Source: Magnaporthiopsis rhizophila | Taxonomy: Eukaryota > Ascomycota > Sordariomycetes > Magnaporthales > Magnaporthaceae | Length of the DNA stretch: 64,000 nt | Assembly: GCA_003049465.1 (NCBI GenBank) | Contig: PYSS01000035.1 | Span: forward strand, 62,001-126,000 | Reading direction: 5' to 3' | Shown: positions 1 to 11,999 of the stretch, piece after piece | Position numbering within the stretch: the first letter of the stretch is position 1 | Layout of the letters: the number at the start of each line of letters is the position of its first letter | Notes under the pieces: model-generated | Seen by the model: only the letters and a program-made list of their open reading frames with translations | What the model was told of the DNA's origin: nothing | Databases searched by the model: none | Translations under genes and position numbers: made by a program

Positions 1-49
1 TTCTGATTCGTTACTGATGCTAACACACTCGTCTTTTACAACTTTTCAG

Positions 50-3000
50 GTATCACTCTTCCTAGCATGGAAAGCCAAGCAGAGAACATTATCCAAGCTT
101 ACAAGAAGGCCCGGCTTCATCCACAAGACACGGCTTTTGTTGAGTGCCATGGGACCGGCACCAAGGCGGGCGATGTTCGAGAGCTACGAGCCGTTCACCG
201 ATCTATCACAAATGTCCGAGACATTGACGACCCCTTGCTCGTGGGATCTATCAAGACCAACATCGGGCATCTCGAAGGCGCTGCCGGAGTCGCGGGCCTC
301 ATCAAGGCCGCCCTGGTTGTCGAGAAGGGATTCATACCCAAACACCTCAACTTCAAGGAGCCAAACCCGGAGGTGGACTTCACTGGATGGCGAGTTCGCG
401 TTGCTACAGAGTTGACGCCATGGCCTAGCCAGGGCCTCCGGCGAGCAAGCGTCAACTGCTTTGGGTTCGGCGGCACAAACACCCACGCCATTGTCGAGGA
501 TGCTGCGCACCATCTGGCGCAAGCTGGCTTGACAGGTTATCACGGATGCCACCTTTTCGAGAGCTCCAATACTCACCCTCCAGCCTCGCAGACAGCAAAT
601 AGTAATGCAATTTGGCTGTTTGTGTTCTCTGCCAGCGAGAAAAGCCGAGTTGGAATGGTTGCCAGGTCCCAGGCGCCCTATCTCCGGAACAAGATCGCGC
701 AAGACAGCAGCAGGGATCTCATGGACCGGTACGAGTATACTCTTCGCCAGCGACGATCAAGGCTAGACTACAGGGGTTACATCGTCAGTCGAAACCATGA
801 AGACCTTCTGAAGAAGATGTCCGCCGGATCTGTCGGACCTGCTATCAAGGCTCCTCGAGACCCCAAGATCCGCCTTGCGTTTGTCTTCTCGGGACAGGGT
901 GCCCAGTGGTGGGCCATGGGAAGGGAACTTCTGGAATACCCCGTGTTCCTCAACAGCGTCGCCGCTGCCGGCGTTTACATCCGCCAAAGCTTGAACGGAC
1001 GGTTCGACCTGCTGGAAGAGCTGAAACGCCCCCACGACCTGTCGCTCGTCGACCAACCTCTCATGTCGCAGGCGCTTACGACAGCAGTGCAAGTAGCCCT
1101 TGTCGACCTCTTATGGGCCAGCGATATTACGCCGGCAGCTGTCGTGGGACATTCGTCAGGCGAGATTGCGGCTGCATACGCGGCCGGCATCATCACCCAA
1201 GAGAGTGCTTGGAAAGCTGCTTACTTCCGGGGCCACTGCGTCGAAATCTGGCAAAACGACAAGTCAGCGCCCAATGGCCGAATGCTGGCGGCCAGCCTGA
1301 CCGAGAAGGAGGCCCAACGATACCTTGACAACGTCCCATCTGGCTCGGTCAGAATCGCTTGCTACAACGCCCCAAGCCAGTTAACCCTCTCCGGAGATCA
1401 GGATGCAATCTTCGCCATCCAAGAGGAACTTACGAGAGACGGCGTCATGAACCGAGTGGTAAAAGTCGCAACCGCCTACCATTCGCATCATATGGCCGCG
1501 GTTGTCGACAGTTACCGCGAGGAGATTGGGCACATCGACATGCAGATGCCAGCCCCGGGAGTCGCCATGTTCTCGTCGCTGACAGGGTCCGAGATCCTGC
1601 CCAGTGACCTGAGTACCGACTATTGGGTCAACAACCTCGTCTCTCCCGTCCTCTTCCACAGCGCTGTTCAAGCTATGATCAGCGCCGTCAAGCCGGATGT
1701 GATGGTGGAGGTAAGCCCGCAGGCCGTATGGGGCGCTACTCTCGGCCGGATCCTCGTCGCTATGGGCCACCGAGATCCCGTCCCTTGCCTGTCGGTGCTT
1801 CAGAGGGGCGTCGACGCGGCCGAGTCTGCCCTCATTGTCCTCGGAGAGCTGTGGGCCCGGGGCTGCGAGATCAGCACCGACTGGACGCGGTCGGGGCCAG
1901 GGGCCGATGGCGAGGAGTCGCGGGTGCTGCAGCACCTGTACGATCTGCCTTGCTACCCCTGGAACCACGACGGGAAATACTGGTCCGAGTCCAGGATTTC
2001 TAAGGGCCATCGGTTCCGGCCGCATGGCCGCGAGGACCTGATCGGCGCGCGCGTGGACCCCGGCCTACCGGCGGACCCCTCCTGGCGTGGCTTCTTGCGG
2101 CTCAGCGAGAGCCCCTGGATCGAGGATCACCAGATCCAGCGGGCGATCGTGTATCCCGCGGCCGGAATGCTTGCGATGGCCATCCAGGCAGCGCAGCAGC
2201 TGGCAGAAGGTTCGGGCCGGGATGTTGACGGCTTCGAGATCTCGTCTTTTGAGATCTTGAGCCCCATCATCATCCCGCGCTCCGCCGAAGGGATCGAGCA
2301 CGCGATCCTGACCCGGCCGACCAACGCCTCCCCTTGGCTGACGCCTGCTGCTCATGGAGCCTTCGCTGCCCATGAGTTCAGCATCGTCACCAAGACGGGG
2401 GGCTCAGGCAACCACAAGCACGCACAGGGGCTTGTAACCATCCTCTACGCTGGCGGCGAGCACGGGCTTGATGCCGCAGTGCTGCGTCGCCAGTACGAGG
2501 AGGCCAAGTCCCTGTGTGGGCAGGTGCTGGACGCCAGGCACCTGTACGAGCGCTTGGCGGGGCTGGGCCAGATTTACGGGCCGACGTTCCGCAACATCGT
2601 TGCGGTCGCGAGGGGCAAGGCTGGCACACATGTGTGCCACAGCGAGATTCGGGTGCCCGACACCGGGGCCAGGATGCCGTTCGGGTTCGAATACCCCCAC
2701 GTCATCCACCCCGCCACCCTCGACGCCATGGTCCAGACCGTGTTCGCGCTCGGGGAGGATGAGGCCATGATGCCATGCTCCATTAGGAGCATGTTTGTCT
2801 CGGCCAAGACTCCTCAGGGTCCCGGCGCCAAATTCCTGGGCTACACCACAGCTCAGGAGGCTGGCCCGCGCCAAGTGTCGGCGGACATCGCCATGTTCGA
2901 CGACCAGGTGGACGAGGCCCTGGTGGCGATCAAGGGGCTCCAGCTCAAGTCCGCCCGCCCAGCTGAGGGTGTCGGCTACCTCCCAAACCACCGCAACCTC

Positions 3001-6000
3001 TGTACAGAGGTTGTGTGGAAGGAGGACGTCCGCGCGAGCGAGACGGATAGCCTGGCGGCTTGGCTTGACCTCCGCGGCCACTCGGCGCCGGCGCTCGTGA
3101 TCCTCCAGGTTGGAGGATCATCCTCTACCGCAAGGGAGTTCGCTCGCGTGCTCGAAGCAGGGTACGGGACCCCGCGCTTCGCCTCGTACACCATGTGCGA
3201 GTGCCCAGAGGCGGCAGTTGCGGAGCTGCAGACGTCCTCGCTCGCCAGCCAAGCTCTCGGGCGAGTGACGTGGGATCCGGTCTCGCTGCAGGCCATCGCC
3301 GCGGAGTCGCAGGACCTTGTCACCCTACACCAGTCTCAGCTCGAGGATGGTGCGGCGGTGTACAAGGTCCTGGCTCCCGGTGGACATCTCCTCCTGGCGA
3401 TCGAGGACGCCGCCCACGGGGGACGGGAGGCAACCCTCCGCAAACTCGAGCCCGTGCTCGAAGGCGCCGGGTTCTCAGGACCCAGGCTCCTCACGGGCTT
3501 TGAGCATTTGCGGAAGGGGCAGTCGTACATCCTCGCCCAGAAGCCGGAGGCGGCGGCGGAGGTAGAGGCGGAGGCAGAGCTCGCGCCTGCCGAAGAGGTT
3601 GTCATTGTACTGCCGCAACGCCCATCCGCCCGGGTCGACGCTCTTGGCGAGATGATGGCGGGCCGCATCCAGCGAGACTTGCCTGCCGAATGCAGGCTTG
3701 TGCGCTTTTCATCTGACCTTGGGCGTGGCACACCCAAGGTCGATGCGGCCTACATCTCGCTCCTTGAGGCCGAGCATCCGTTCATTTTCACCATGGATGA
3801 GGGCCAGTGGGCAGCAGCGCAAGCTCTGCTCCGGCTGCGCAGCCTCATCTGGGTCACCGGCGGAGGCCAGATGTCGGTCCGGGATCCGCGAATGGCGGCG
3901 GCCGTCGGACTCACCCGCGCCTTGCGCTCCGAGGACAGCCAGCGGAGGCTTATCTCCGTCGACATTGACCTTGAGGCCGACGGCAACGACGACGAGACAG
4001 CTCGGGTTCTCGTCTCGTTCCTTGAAGCGAGTTTCTTCAAGTTCACGGAGCAGAAGGACGCCGAGCACGTTGTACGAGGCGGCAAGAGGTTCATCCCCCG
4101 CCTCATGACCCTGCCGGTCCTGAACTCCCTGATCGAGCAAGGCCACAAGCGACCCGAACGCATCGAGGACTCTGCGCTTTGGCAGGAGCGCCGATCATTG
4201 AGACTCGCGCCAGGATCAGTCGCCGGGCCTGACGGCCTGTACTTCGAGGACGACGCGGAAGCTGCCCGGCCCCTAGACAAGTGTGAAGTCCGAGTCAAGG
4301 TTGAGACGTGCCAGCTCCTCCCCGACGATATCGACGCGATTGTCAGCCACAGCGGCAGTGACATCGGCTCTGACGCCAAAGGCAGAGTGGTCGAAGTTGG
4401 CCCAGATGTTACCAGCTGCAGCGTCGGCGATGAAGTTGTTGTTTTTGCTCGCAATACCATCAAGAACTCTGTGGTGGTGCACGAAAAGTTCGCCTGGACC
4501 ACGGACGGCCCGGCCACACCCTTCTCACATCTATCCCCGACGGCCATGCTCACAGCCGTATACGCCCTGCTCATCTTTGGCCGACTGGAGGAAGGAGAAA
4601 CCGTCTTGGTGCACGCGGCCGCCTCAGCATATGGCCAAGCCGCCGTTCAAACCGCGCGCGCGAAGGGAGCCGTTGTGCTTGCTGTGGCTGCAAGCGAGGA
4701 GCAGCGGCAGATGATTAAAGAGGACCTAGAGATGGCCGACGACATGATTCTAAACGAGGACCGCCGTCTCGTACCCGCGATCCAGCGCCTGACCAGCGGG
4801 AACGGCGCCGATATTATCTTCAACCCTACGCCCCATCATCTTGCAATCAACTTCGAATGCTGTGCCGAAGGTAAGTCAAAGAAAGCCCCTATAGGTCGCC
4901 ATATTGAAGCCCTAAGGGCCAACCGAAAAGCGCGTATGCTAACAACTACGAAATGTGACAGATGGACGGATTGCGCAGCTAGCATTCAAATCTCTCGAGG
5001 CTCCAGACATGCGCCAGGCGGTGCTGAAGCACATTTCGGTCGAGACGTTCGATGTTCATAGCCTCACCAAACGCCGGCCAGCGGTGATCCATAAGGCACG
5101 TCGTAAACTGAACAAGCTGCTGTCCCAAGAGGAACTTGGCGAGATGCGGAAAGACCCCACGTTCGAGCACGACTTCAACAAGCTGAAGGCTGCTTTCAAG
5201 TCATTTACTGCCGACCCATATCTGGGCTCCCGCGCTCTGGTCGCAAACGAAACATCACGAGTCCCTGTCCGGGTGAGACTGACCCGCCCGGCTGAGCTGG
5301 ACGCACAAGCGACATACATATTGGTTGGAGGATTTGGCGGAATCGGACGGACAATAGCGCAACTACTCGCCGACAAGGGAGCTCGGCACATCGCGTTCCT
5401 TTCCCGCTCCGGCGCAACGTCCGAGGCGGCCGTCCAGCTCCTGGAGACGCTCAGATCCCAGGGAGTGACAACACGGGAGGTCCCTGTCGATATCTGCAAC
5501 GAAGGCCAGCTACAAAGGGCCCTGAACCTTATCCAGCGAGAGATGCCTCCCATCAAGGGGGCCATTCAGTGTGCAGCCGTGTTCCAGGTAAGCTTTTCTC
5601 AGTCTTCGCCGCTATTGACATATCAAAGACTTAGCTAACCATACATACTCCTCTACACATAGGATTCCGCGTTCGAGACGATGACGTTCGATAAGTGGCA
5701 AGCGGCATTCCGTCCCAAGGCGTCGGGCTCCTGGAATCTACATCGCTCCCTGCCAGACGGCATGGACTTCTTCATCCTTCTCTCCAGCGCCTCGGGCATC
5801 CTCGGCAACCCTGGACAAGCCAACTACGCGGCGGGCAACACCTTCCAGGATGCGCTGGCCGAGTACAGACAGTCCCAGCAGCAGACAAACCTGGCCAGCG
5901 GACAAAAGGATAGACACAACATCTCGCTGGACCTCGGCCTTGTGCTCGAGGCCGGCGTAGTGGCCGAGGACGAGCGCCTCTTGGACATCATGCTCGCACA

Positions 6001-6679
6001 CGGCTTCATCGGTGTGCGCCTAGCGGACGTTCAGTACCTCCTTGAGCGTGCCATGGCCAGCCCCGTCGAAGCCGCGACGAAGCGACCGCTCTGGCTCCCC
6101 GCACAGGTCGTGACCGCAATGGGGACGGGCGGGCTGTCATTGCAGAACGGCACCTCGAGTCGGCACATGACGAGCTCGGCCCTGTTCGAGTATCTGAATA
6201 TGGTCGACCTCCCTGTCGATCAACTGGCCATGGCCCCGAGAGCGGCGGGGCGGCGGGGCGGCAAAAAAGGCAGCAAAGAGCTGCAAGCCGAGATACTCAC
6301 CGCCAAATCGCAGGAGGATGCCGAAAACATCGCCGTCACGGGCGTGGCGCGGAAGCTAGGCTATGTCCTGGGCATGGGCACGGGCGCAAACGGAACACGC
6401 CACACCCGCGGAGTCAGCAGCGGCAGCAACGTTAACAGCAGCGGCGACGGTGATACCAATACCGACGACGGCCGCGGCAGGAAGAGGAGCAGCACCACCA
6501 CGGGGCTGGACGTAACGTGGTCGACGCGCGACTACGGCGTCGACTCGCTCGTCAAGCTGAGCATCACGCGCTGGATCGTCGACCAGACGGGCGTGGCCAT
6601 CGGCGATATTGACTCGTTTGAAAGCATACGCGAGCTCGGGAACTACATCTCCAGACACGTCCGCTCCGCTGCCGACTGA
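50..6679 (+). CDS. Highly-reducing-type iterative polyketide synthase (5' truncated)
   Basis: About 2,150 residues are visible; the N-terminal half of the ketosynthase lies outside the window. The first exon starts after a CTAAC...CAG acceptor at 48-49. Coding parts are 50-4870, 4962-5587 and 5663-6679; both introns start GTAAG and keep phase. Domain order: KS C-terminal part (HGTGT near 147, NIGH near 260, GFGGTNTHA near 465), AT (GQGAQW near 895, nucleophile GHSSGE near 1147), DH (EDHQIQRAIVYP near 2122), a degenerate methyltransferase-like stretch (about 3060-3570) without a G-x-G-x-G motif, a divergent ER (about 4200-5000), KR (GGFGGIG near 5326, SSASG and NYAAGN near 5790-5830) and ACP (DYGVDSL, phosphopantetheine Ser near 6545). 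KR and ACP look intact. The ER cofactor loop reads HAAASAYGQ instead of the usual HAAAGGVGQ, so ER activity is uncertain. No thioesterase follows the ACP, as is normal for this class. Product unknown. Confidence 0.93.
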
Positions 6680-7458
6680 GACGACGACGGATGTCACACT
6701 CCTCTACATTGTCCACTTACTCTTTGTTGTTCACGCTTCATTGCCACCGGAAATTTTTTTTTCCCCACAGCCGTCAAGATTCTGTTTCATATTCTACATC
6801 CGCAGATCAGGACGTTTCTGCGCTTTCCTCTCTTCTTTTCTCATTGGTGTCTGGTTATATACCCCCCCTTTTTTTTTTCTTCTTCTAGCCTGAATGCTCG
6901 TCTACTTCGGAGCATCTTGTCTTTTTTTTTTTTCTTCTTCCTGATAGAGCTCAAAGGCGTTGCAGGACCCATATACCCAAATTGAGGACAGCGGTTTTTC
7001 TTTTTCACTTATTTGCTTGTTGGAGTTGATTAGGCGCACGGATAGACGAAGATATCACAGGGTTGACCATTGGCGCCAGGAGTATCGGGATGCGGAAAGA
7101 GCTCATGGGTCGGCTGTGTGCAGTTTACAACACCAGGTTCGCTTTGCCGCTGATCATCAGGCGATTTTCGTGACCTCGTTCTCAGGCCTGATACACAGCG
7201 AGCACTTTGACGATGCCAATGCCAACGTGCGCCCCTCTATGATATACGTCTAAAATTATTGATATTCCCTTTCTAACCTCATCCCAGAACAAAATTCGTC
7301 ATGACTCTCGGTAGACCGTCCTTTTCCCCACGCCCCGTCTATGAAATAATACATGATTGTTAAATTACTTAGGACTTCAATAGCTCGCGCGCTCGGTCAG
7401 ATTTTTTCTGTTGAAAGAAAGAAAAGCAGATAGAAAAACCTCTGCTTGGTCGCTTCTT
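6680..7458. other. Convergent 3' intergenic region, T-rich
   Basis: Lies between the PKS stop codon and the stop codon of lipoyl synthase, which runs toward it. It contains several T-runs (near 6746, 6870 and 6922) consistent with 3' untranslated and polyadenylation sequence. A 97-codon open frame at 6960-7253 has no start context or recognisable motif, and I do not call it a gene. Confidence 0.6.
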
Positions 7459-8940
7459 CTATATAGCATGGCCTCCGGCGGGGGCGACGGCGTTTGCGGT
7501 GGTGCCGACGGCTGCGGCGGCGGCTGCGGCGGCCTTCTCGCCGGCGCGCTTGCGGAGGACGTTCTCGATGAAGGCCTCGCCGGCCTTGTAGGAGGAGCGG
7601 ACGAGGGGCCCGCTGGCGCAGTACAGAAAGCCCGTGTCGAGGGCGCGCTGGCGCCACAGCTCAAACTCGTCCGGTGTAACGTACTTTTCGACCTTGAGGT
7701 GGCGCTTTGTTGGGCGCATGTACTGGCCAAAAGTGACGACGTCGACGTTTGCTTTTCTCAGCTCTGTTGAGGGGACGGGCATGTGGTGTCAGTGATTAGG
7801 GCTCCCGTTGTGAAGTAGGGGTTGATACGAGAAGAAAAGAAGCATACCCCTTAATGTGTCCCAAACCTCCTCCTCCTGCTCGCCGAGCCCCAGCATCAGA
7901 CTGGTCTTGGTGATGATGTCATCGCCCTTGTACTTCTTGATGTCCTCGAGTAGGGCGAGGCTGCGGCGGAAGGTGGCGCGGCGGTCGCGGACGTAAGGGG
8001 TCAACCCCTCGACCGTCTCCATGTTGTGGGCGTAGACGTCGAGGCCGCTGTCGGCGACGAGGCGGGCCATGTCGAGGTCGCCGGCGAAGTCGCCCGTCAG
8101 GGCCTCGACGAGCAGGGTGGGCTTCTTGGCCTTGATCTTGCGGATGGTCTCGGCAAAGTGGCGGGCGCCGCTGTCGGCCAGGTCGTCGCGGTCGACGCTG
8201 GTCAGCACGACGTAGCCCAGGCCCCAGCGTGCCAGGGCCTCGGCCACGTGCTCGGGCTCGTGCGGGTCGAGCGGCGGAGGGGTGCGGCTGGTCTTGACGC
8301 TGCAGAAGCGGCAGCCGCGCGTGCACGTGTCGCCCATGAGCATGATGGTGGCGGTGGCGGCGGCCTTGGAGGAGCCGCCCCAGCACTCGGTGATGTTGGG
8401 GCAGCGGGCCTCCTCGCACACCGTGTGCAGGCCCAGGCCGCGCAGGTCGGCCTTGATGCTGCGGAAGTTGTCGTTGCTGCCCGGGTTGGGGAGCGGCGTT
8501 TTGAGCCAGTCGGGCAGGCGCGTGATGGTGCGGCGGCGGCCGGCGGGGCCGACCTCGGCGGTGCGGAGGGTGTAGGCCTCGCTAGGGGACAGCGGGGCGG
8601 CGGAGCTGACAAAGTCGGAGAAGGGCGCGACGGTCGTGTCCTTGAAGTATGTCGGCCGGGTTGTGGCGGACTTTGTTGCTGATGCTGGTGCTGGGGTGGC
8701 CTGGAGCTCGCTGCTGCTGCTGCTGCTACTCCTACTACTTATGCCTGCCTCTGTGCCGCCGCCCGGCGAGGAGACGGTGGTCGCGTATGGTCTTGCGGAG
8801 CTGGCAGATATGGCGGCGAGGGACCGCCGGAGCGAACCGGCGGCGGTGCGGCACAATGCGGAGGGCAGTGACGAAATCATAGCGGAAGAGGGCCTCGGGC
8901 CTGGCAGGCAGCGCTGCTGGAAAGGTCGAGGTGTGTTCAC
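7459..8940 (-). CDS. LIP5: Lipoyl synthase, mitochondrial (radical SAM)
   Basis: Inserts two sulfur atoms into octanoyl groups on lipoyl-dependent enzymes (pyruvate and 2-oxoglutarate dehydrogenases, glycine cleavage H protein) in the mitochondrial matrix. Exons are 8940-7848 and 7763-7459, joined across an 84-bp intron (GTATGC...CAACAG) in the middle of DTLRELRKANVDVV. The product is 465 residues. The auxiliary cluster motif CEEARCPNITEC is at about residue 174 and the radical-SAM motif CTRGCRFC at about residue 205. The conserved C-terminal KYVTPDEFELWRQ segment is present. The first 60 or so residues are Arg/Ser/Ala rich and poor in acidic residues, as in a mitochondrial presequence. A second Met at residue 21 is an alternative start. 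The C-terminus carries an alanine-rich tail. Tail-to-tail with the PKS; a housekeeping gene, not a cluster member. Confidence 0.96.
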
Positions 8941-10360
8941 GACGCCCGGGTCTGGTATTATTCCTTGACCAAGGGTTGGAAATCCGACGCCCCGGAGAGG
9001 CTCCGTGAGGGCGGGCGGATAAAGGTGGAAATTTCGTCACGTGGGGCGCCGGCTTTACCCGTCACTGGCCGCGAATCCGGCGGGAAAGTCACGAGATCAG
9101 TGCCGTGGTCTCAGCTTCTGCACATGACGCGCATCCCCCGAAAGCCTGTCGCAACCACATTGAAGCTTAATGCATATCGTGCATATCGAATGCATGCTGC
9201 ACCCGTGAACGCACCTGAGCGCGTTGAAACTTTCTGGTACCTATCTTTGCGCGGCGCTGGTGCTCTTCTGCAATAGGCGCTGCACGGGTTTTAGTGCTGC
9301 AAAGAGCTGATGAAACAGACATGGAACACTCGCGAAAAGGCCCGACACCCCACGGATTGATTGGCTGATTTCCCTGAGTTCCTAGCAGGAAGAGAACAGA
9401 GGCAACCGCTGCCGTTTGGGGTGTGCCATCGAATGGGAGGAACAGCCTTGGAATCAATCGTGAAAATCCATGGCCACACAGGAGCTCCGCAGGATCCAAC
9501 TCCAGCCACGCAGGCGTCGTCATGGCCGGCCGGGCGTCAATTGAATCCCACTTTCGGAAGCGAGGGGCTAAGAACGAACCACATCTGCCTGTCCGAGGAG
9601 GTCGGTTTAGGAAGCCCGCCAGCAACCTGCCACCTCAGCGGAGGCTGTCAAGCCGTTTCTTTCAAGGAACATGACAGAACTGTGGCGAGAAAAAAAAATA
9701 CACAAAATTATCGTATATTCTCATCAGGCCGGAGAGCCCGTGTGCGCATGGATGCGCTGCATCCTGCTACGTAAAGGTTGGCTCTGTTCGCTTTTGGGCC
9801 GATTTTAATTGACGACCATGAACCACCCGACAGGCTCGCATTTTGCTGGGCCTCTCCGATCCGTATCCAAGTCAACGGCTGGGACAAGGATGGTCGGATG
9901 TTAGGTGGCGACCCGGGCTATGTAGGGCGCCCCGCCCGACAGCCTCGGTCGCCCGCTAACAGGTTCTCACGTGCATTGACTGGGAAGGGAAGGTTGGGGT
10001 GGGCCCGCCTGGGTCAACTCGTAGCGCCTCTGTGGTCGTCAAGGAGTGCCGCCGCTAGGTGGTTCTGTATTACCCAGACGCTGGCCCGTTTTCCGCCCTG
10101 GGCCCTTTGTCTCCTCTCTCCCTTCACCCTCAAACATCACCCAACCCGTCCCCTAAATCCGCAACACCCCTCCTCCATCTCCTCTGCCAATCTGCAAGCC
10201 AGATCGCAGCCCACGAAGCCGTCGCCGCCGTTCGCTCGACTCTTTTCCCGGCCGCAATTTCTGCTAAAGAAGCCGCGACTCGGCAAATCGGGCGAAAAGC
10301 TAGATCGCTCGCTCTCCGTCGGCGCTCTCGCCACAGCAACCAACACACACCACCGCCACG
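8941..10360. promoter_or_regulatory. Divergent promoter region between lipoyl synthase and synaptobrevin
   Basis: About 1.4 kb between the starts of two divergently transcribed genes. The part before 10361 is CT/CA rich, as in the leader of highly expressed fungal genes. Open frames such as 9778-10464 run into the synaptobrevin coding sequence in another frame, with no start context or motif. No gene is supported here. Confidence 0.5.
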
Positions 10361-11150
10361 ATGCCCGAGGACGCTCCCTACGACCCTTACATCCCCAACG
10401 GCCAGCAGGGCGGCGCCCGCGGCGGCGGGGCCGGTGCCGGAGCTGGTGCTGGGGGCAATGCTAGGACGCAGGCACTCCAAAGCGTAAGTGATTGAGACAA
10501 GCAGCAAACGGCGCACGCAGCGCCGATGTCAAACAGCCGACGCATTATGGGCTGCGATCGTTCGGAAGTCCGCGGTCGACCCCGACAAGAAGGCACTGAG
10601 CGGGGGCGACGCTGGTCAACAGACGTGTCGCATCAGGCTCGAGAGTGTCCGCGTGCATCCCTCAGAGCGAGCCTACCTAGCCGCATGTGGTCGACAGCAA
10701 TCTTAATTGGCGCTGGCTGGGCGATGGGGAATAGCCGCAAACGGGCACTCCAGAATCGTCAACAAGGAGAAGACAGACATGACTGACGATTGCCTTCCCG
10801 TCACCAACAGCAAATCGATGACACCGTCGGCGTGATGAGGGACAACATCAACTCGGTCGCCCAGCGTGGCGAGCGCCTCGACGTCCTGCAAGACAAGACG
10901 GACAACCTTGCCCAATCGGCCCAGGGCTTTCGCCGCGGTGCCAACAGGGTCCGCAAGCAGATGTGGTGGAAGGTAGGTTTTCCTCTGAATCACGACCAAA
11001 CCACTTTCTAGCCGTCTTCGAGTCGCTAACTCTGTCTTCTTCGCTGCAAAACAGGACATGAAGATGCGTGTCTGCATCATCGTCGGCATCATCATCCTGC
11101 TCTTGATCATCATCGTCCCCATTGTCATGCACTTCAAGCCCAGCAACTAA
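10361..11150 (+). CDS. snc1: Synaptobrevin-like R-SNARE (v-SNARE, exocytic vesicles)
   Basis: Drives fusion of Golgi-derived and recycling secretory vesicles with the plasma membrane by pairing with syntaxin and SNAP-25-type SNAREs. Three exons: 10361-10483, 10811-10972 and 11055-11150, all phase 0, with GTAAGT/CAG and GTAGGT/CAG introns; the first intron is long (327 bp). The product is 126 residues. A Gly/Ala-rich, probably disordered N-terminus (1-40) is followed by the SNARE helix beginning QIDDTVGVMRDNI; the zero-layer Arg is in VAQRGERLD. A conserved juxtamembrane WWKDMKMR and a C-terminal hydrophobic anchor of about 20 residues follow. The length matches fungal Snc proteins. The start is the first ATG after a CA-rich leader. 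Confidence 0.95.
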
Positions 11151-11990
11151 AGTCTCAGCATGGAAACGAGCAACAGATGAGGGAAGATTTTGACGCATTT
11201 GTATGTACGAACGGACACTGGAATGGCGCGGCGTTTTTCCTTCTTTCCCTTTCTTCCAAGGCACTTAGTTGCCTGTCTTGTGTCGGCAGTTTTTGGGTTC
11301 TTTTTCGGGCTTGTTTTTTCTAAAGCCCTCAACTATCCTGCTCCCCAGGTCGGGTAATGAATGGGTTTTACGACGCAGCAACGACTTCGGGGTGCCGAAA
11401 GAGAGTGGATCGATGTGGCGTGTTTTTCCAGTCCTACCTCATCCTCCGCTACTCCCTCAGTCGGGGTGCCCTCGCGGACTTTTGAGGGGCAATACGCAAG
11501 CTCTTGGACGAGAACATTTGGAAAGAATTGATAGCATGGCCTTTGTTTTTGGTCGGCGAGGAGAAGGGCAAACGCCTCGGCCAGTCCTTCCCTCACGCCC
11601 TGGAGGAGGAAGTACAGGAAGAGCCGATTGGACATGACCTGGAGCTGTCAACGGCAGCCTCTCGGCCTCCCACTGTATATCTGTGGAATTTGATAAATGG
11701 AAGGGATTGCTTGAGCATTCTCGTCGTTGGCCAAATCGATCAGTGCCGCGCAGGCTGCATCGTGTGCTACACAGTTCCAGTTTAACGCAGCGTTAGGACT
11801 ACCTTGTAGTATGAATACCGTGCGAGTAATACGTAGTGCATCTGGCTGTGGACCTAACACGTTGCAGCCTGCAGCGGATGGACATGGCATCAAGGAAGGT
11901 AAAGAAATTAGGGGAAAGCATAGAGAGCAACATCTATCGTACAAGCTATTCTATACACAGCTCTCCAAGCATGACAAGGGCGAAGTGAAT
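11151..11990. other. Intergenic, 3' of synaptobrevin
   Basis: Holds the 3' untranslated part of the synaptobrevin gene and unassigned sequence. The open frames present lack codon bias, motifs and start context. Nothing supported. Confidence 0.5.
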
Positions 11991-11999
11991 ATGATGCTG

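Noticed and set aside
3750..4574. A 274-codon antisense frame inside the PKS
   Set aside because: Shadow of the strongly biased PKS coding sequence.
6960..7253. 97-codon frame after the PKS as a small cluster gene
   Set aside because: No ATG in context and no splice partner; it lies in the T-rich convergent 3' region.
9778..10464. A 228-codon frame ahead of synaptobrevin
   Set aside because: Overlaps exon 1 of the SNARE gene in another frame and covers the CT/CA-rich leader; no motif.
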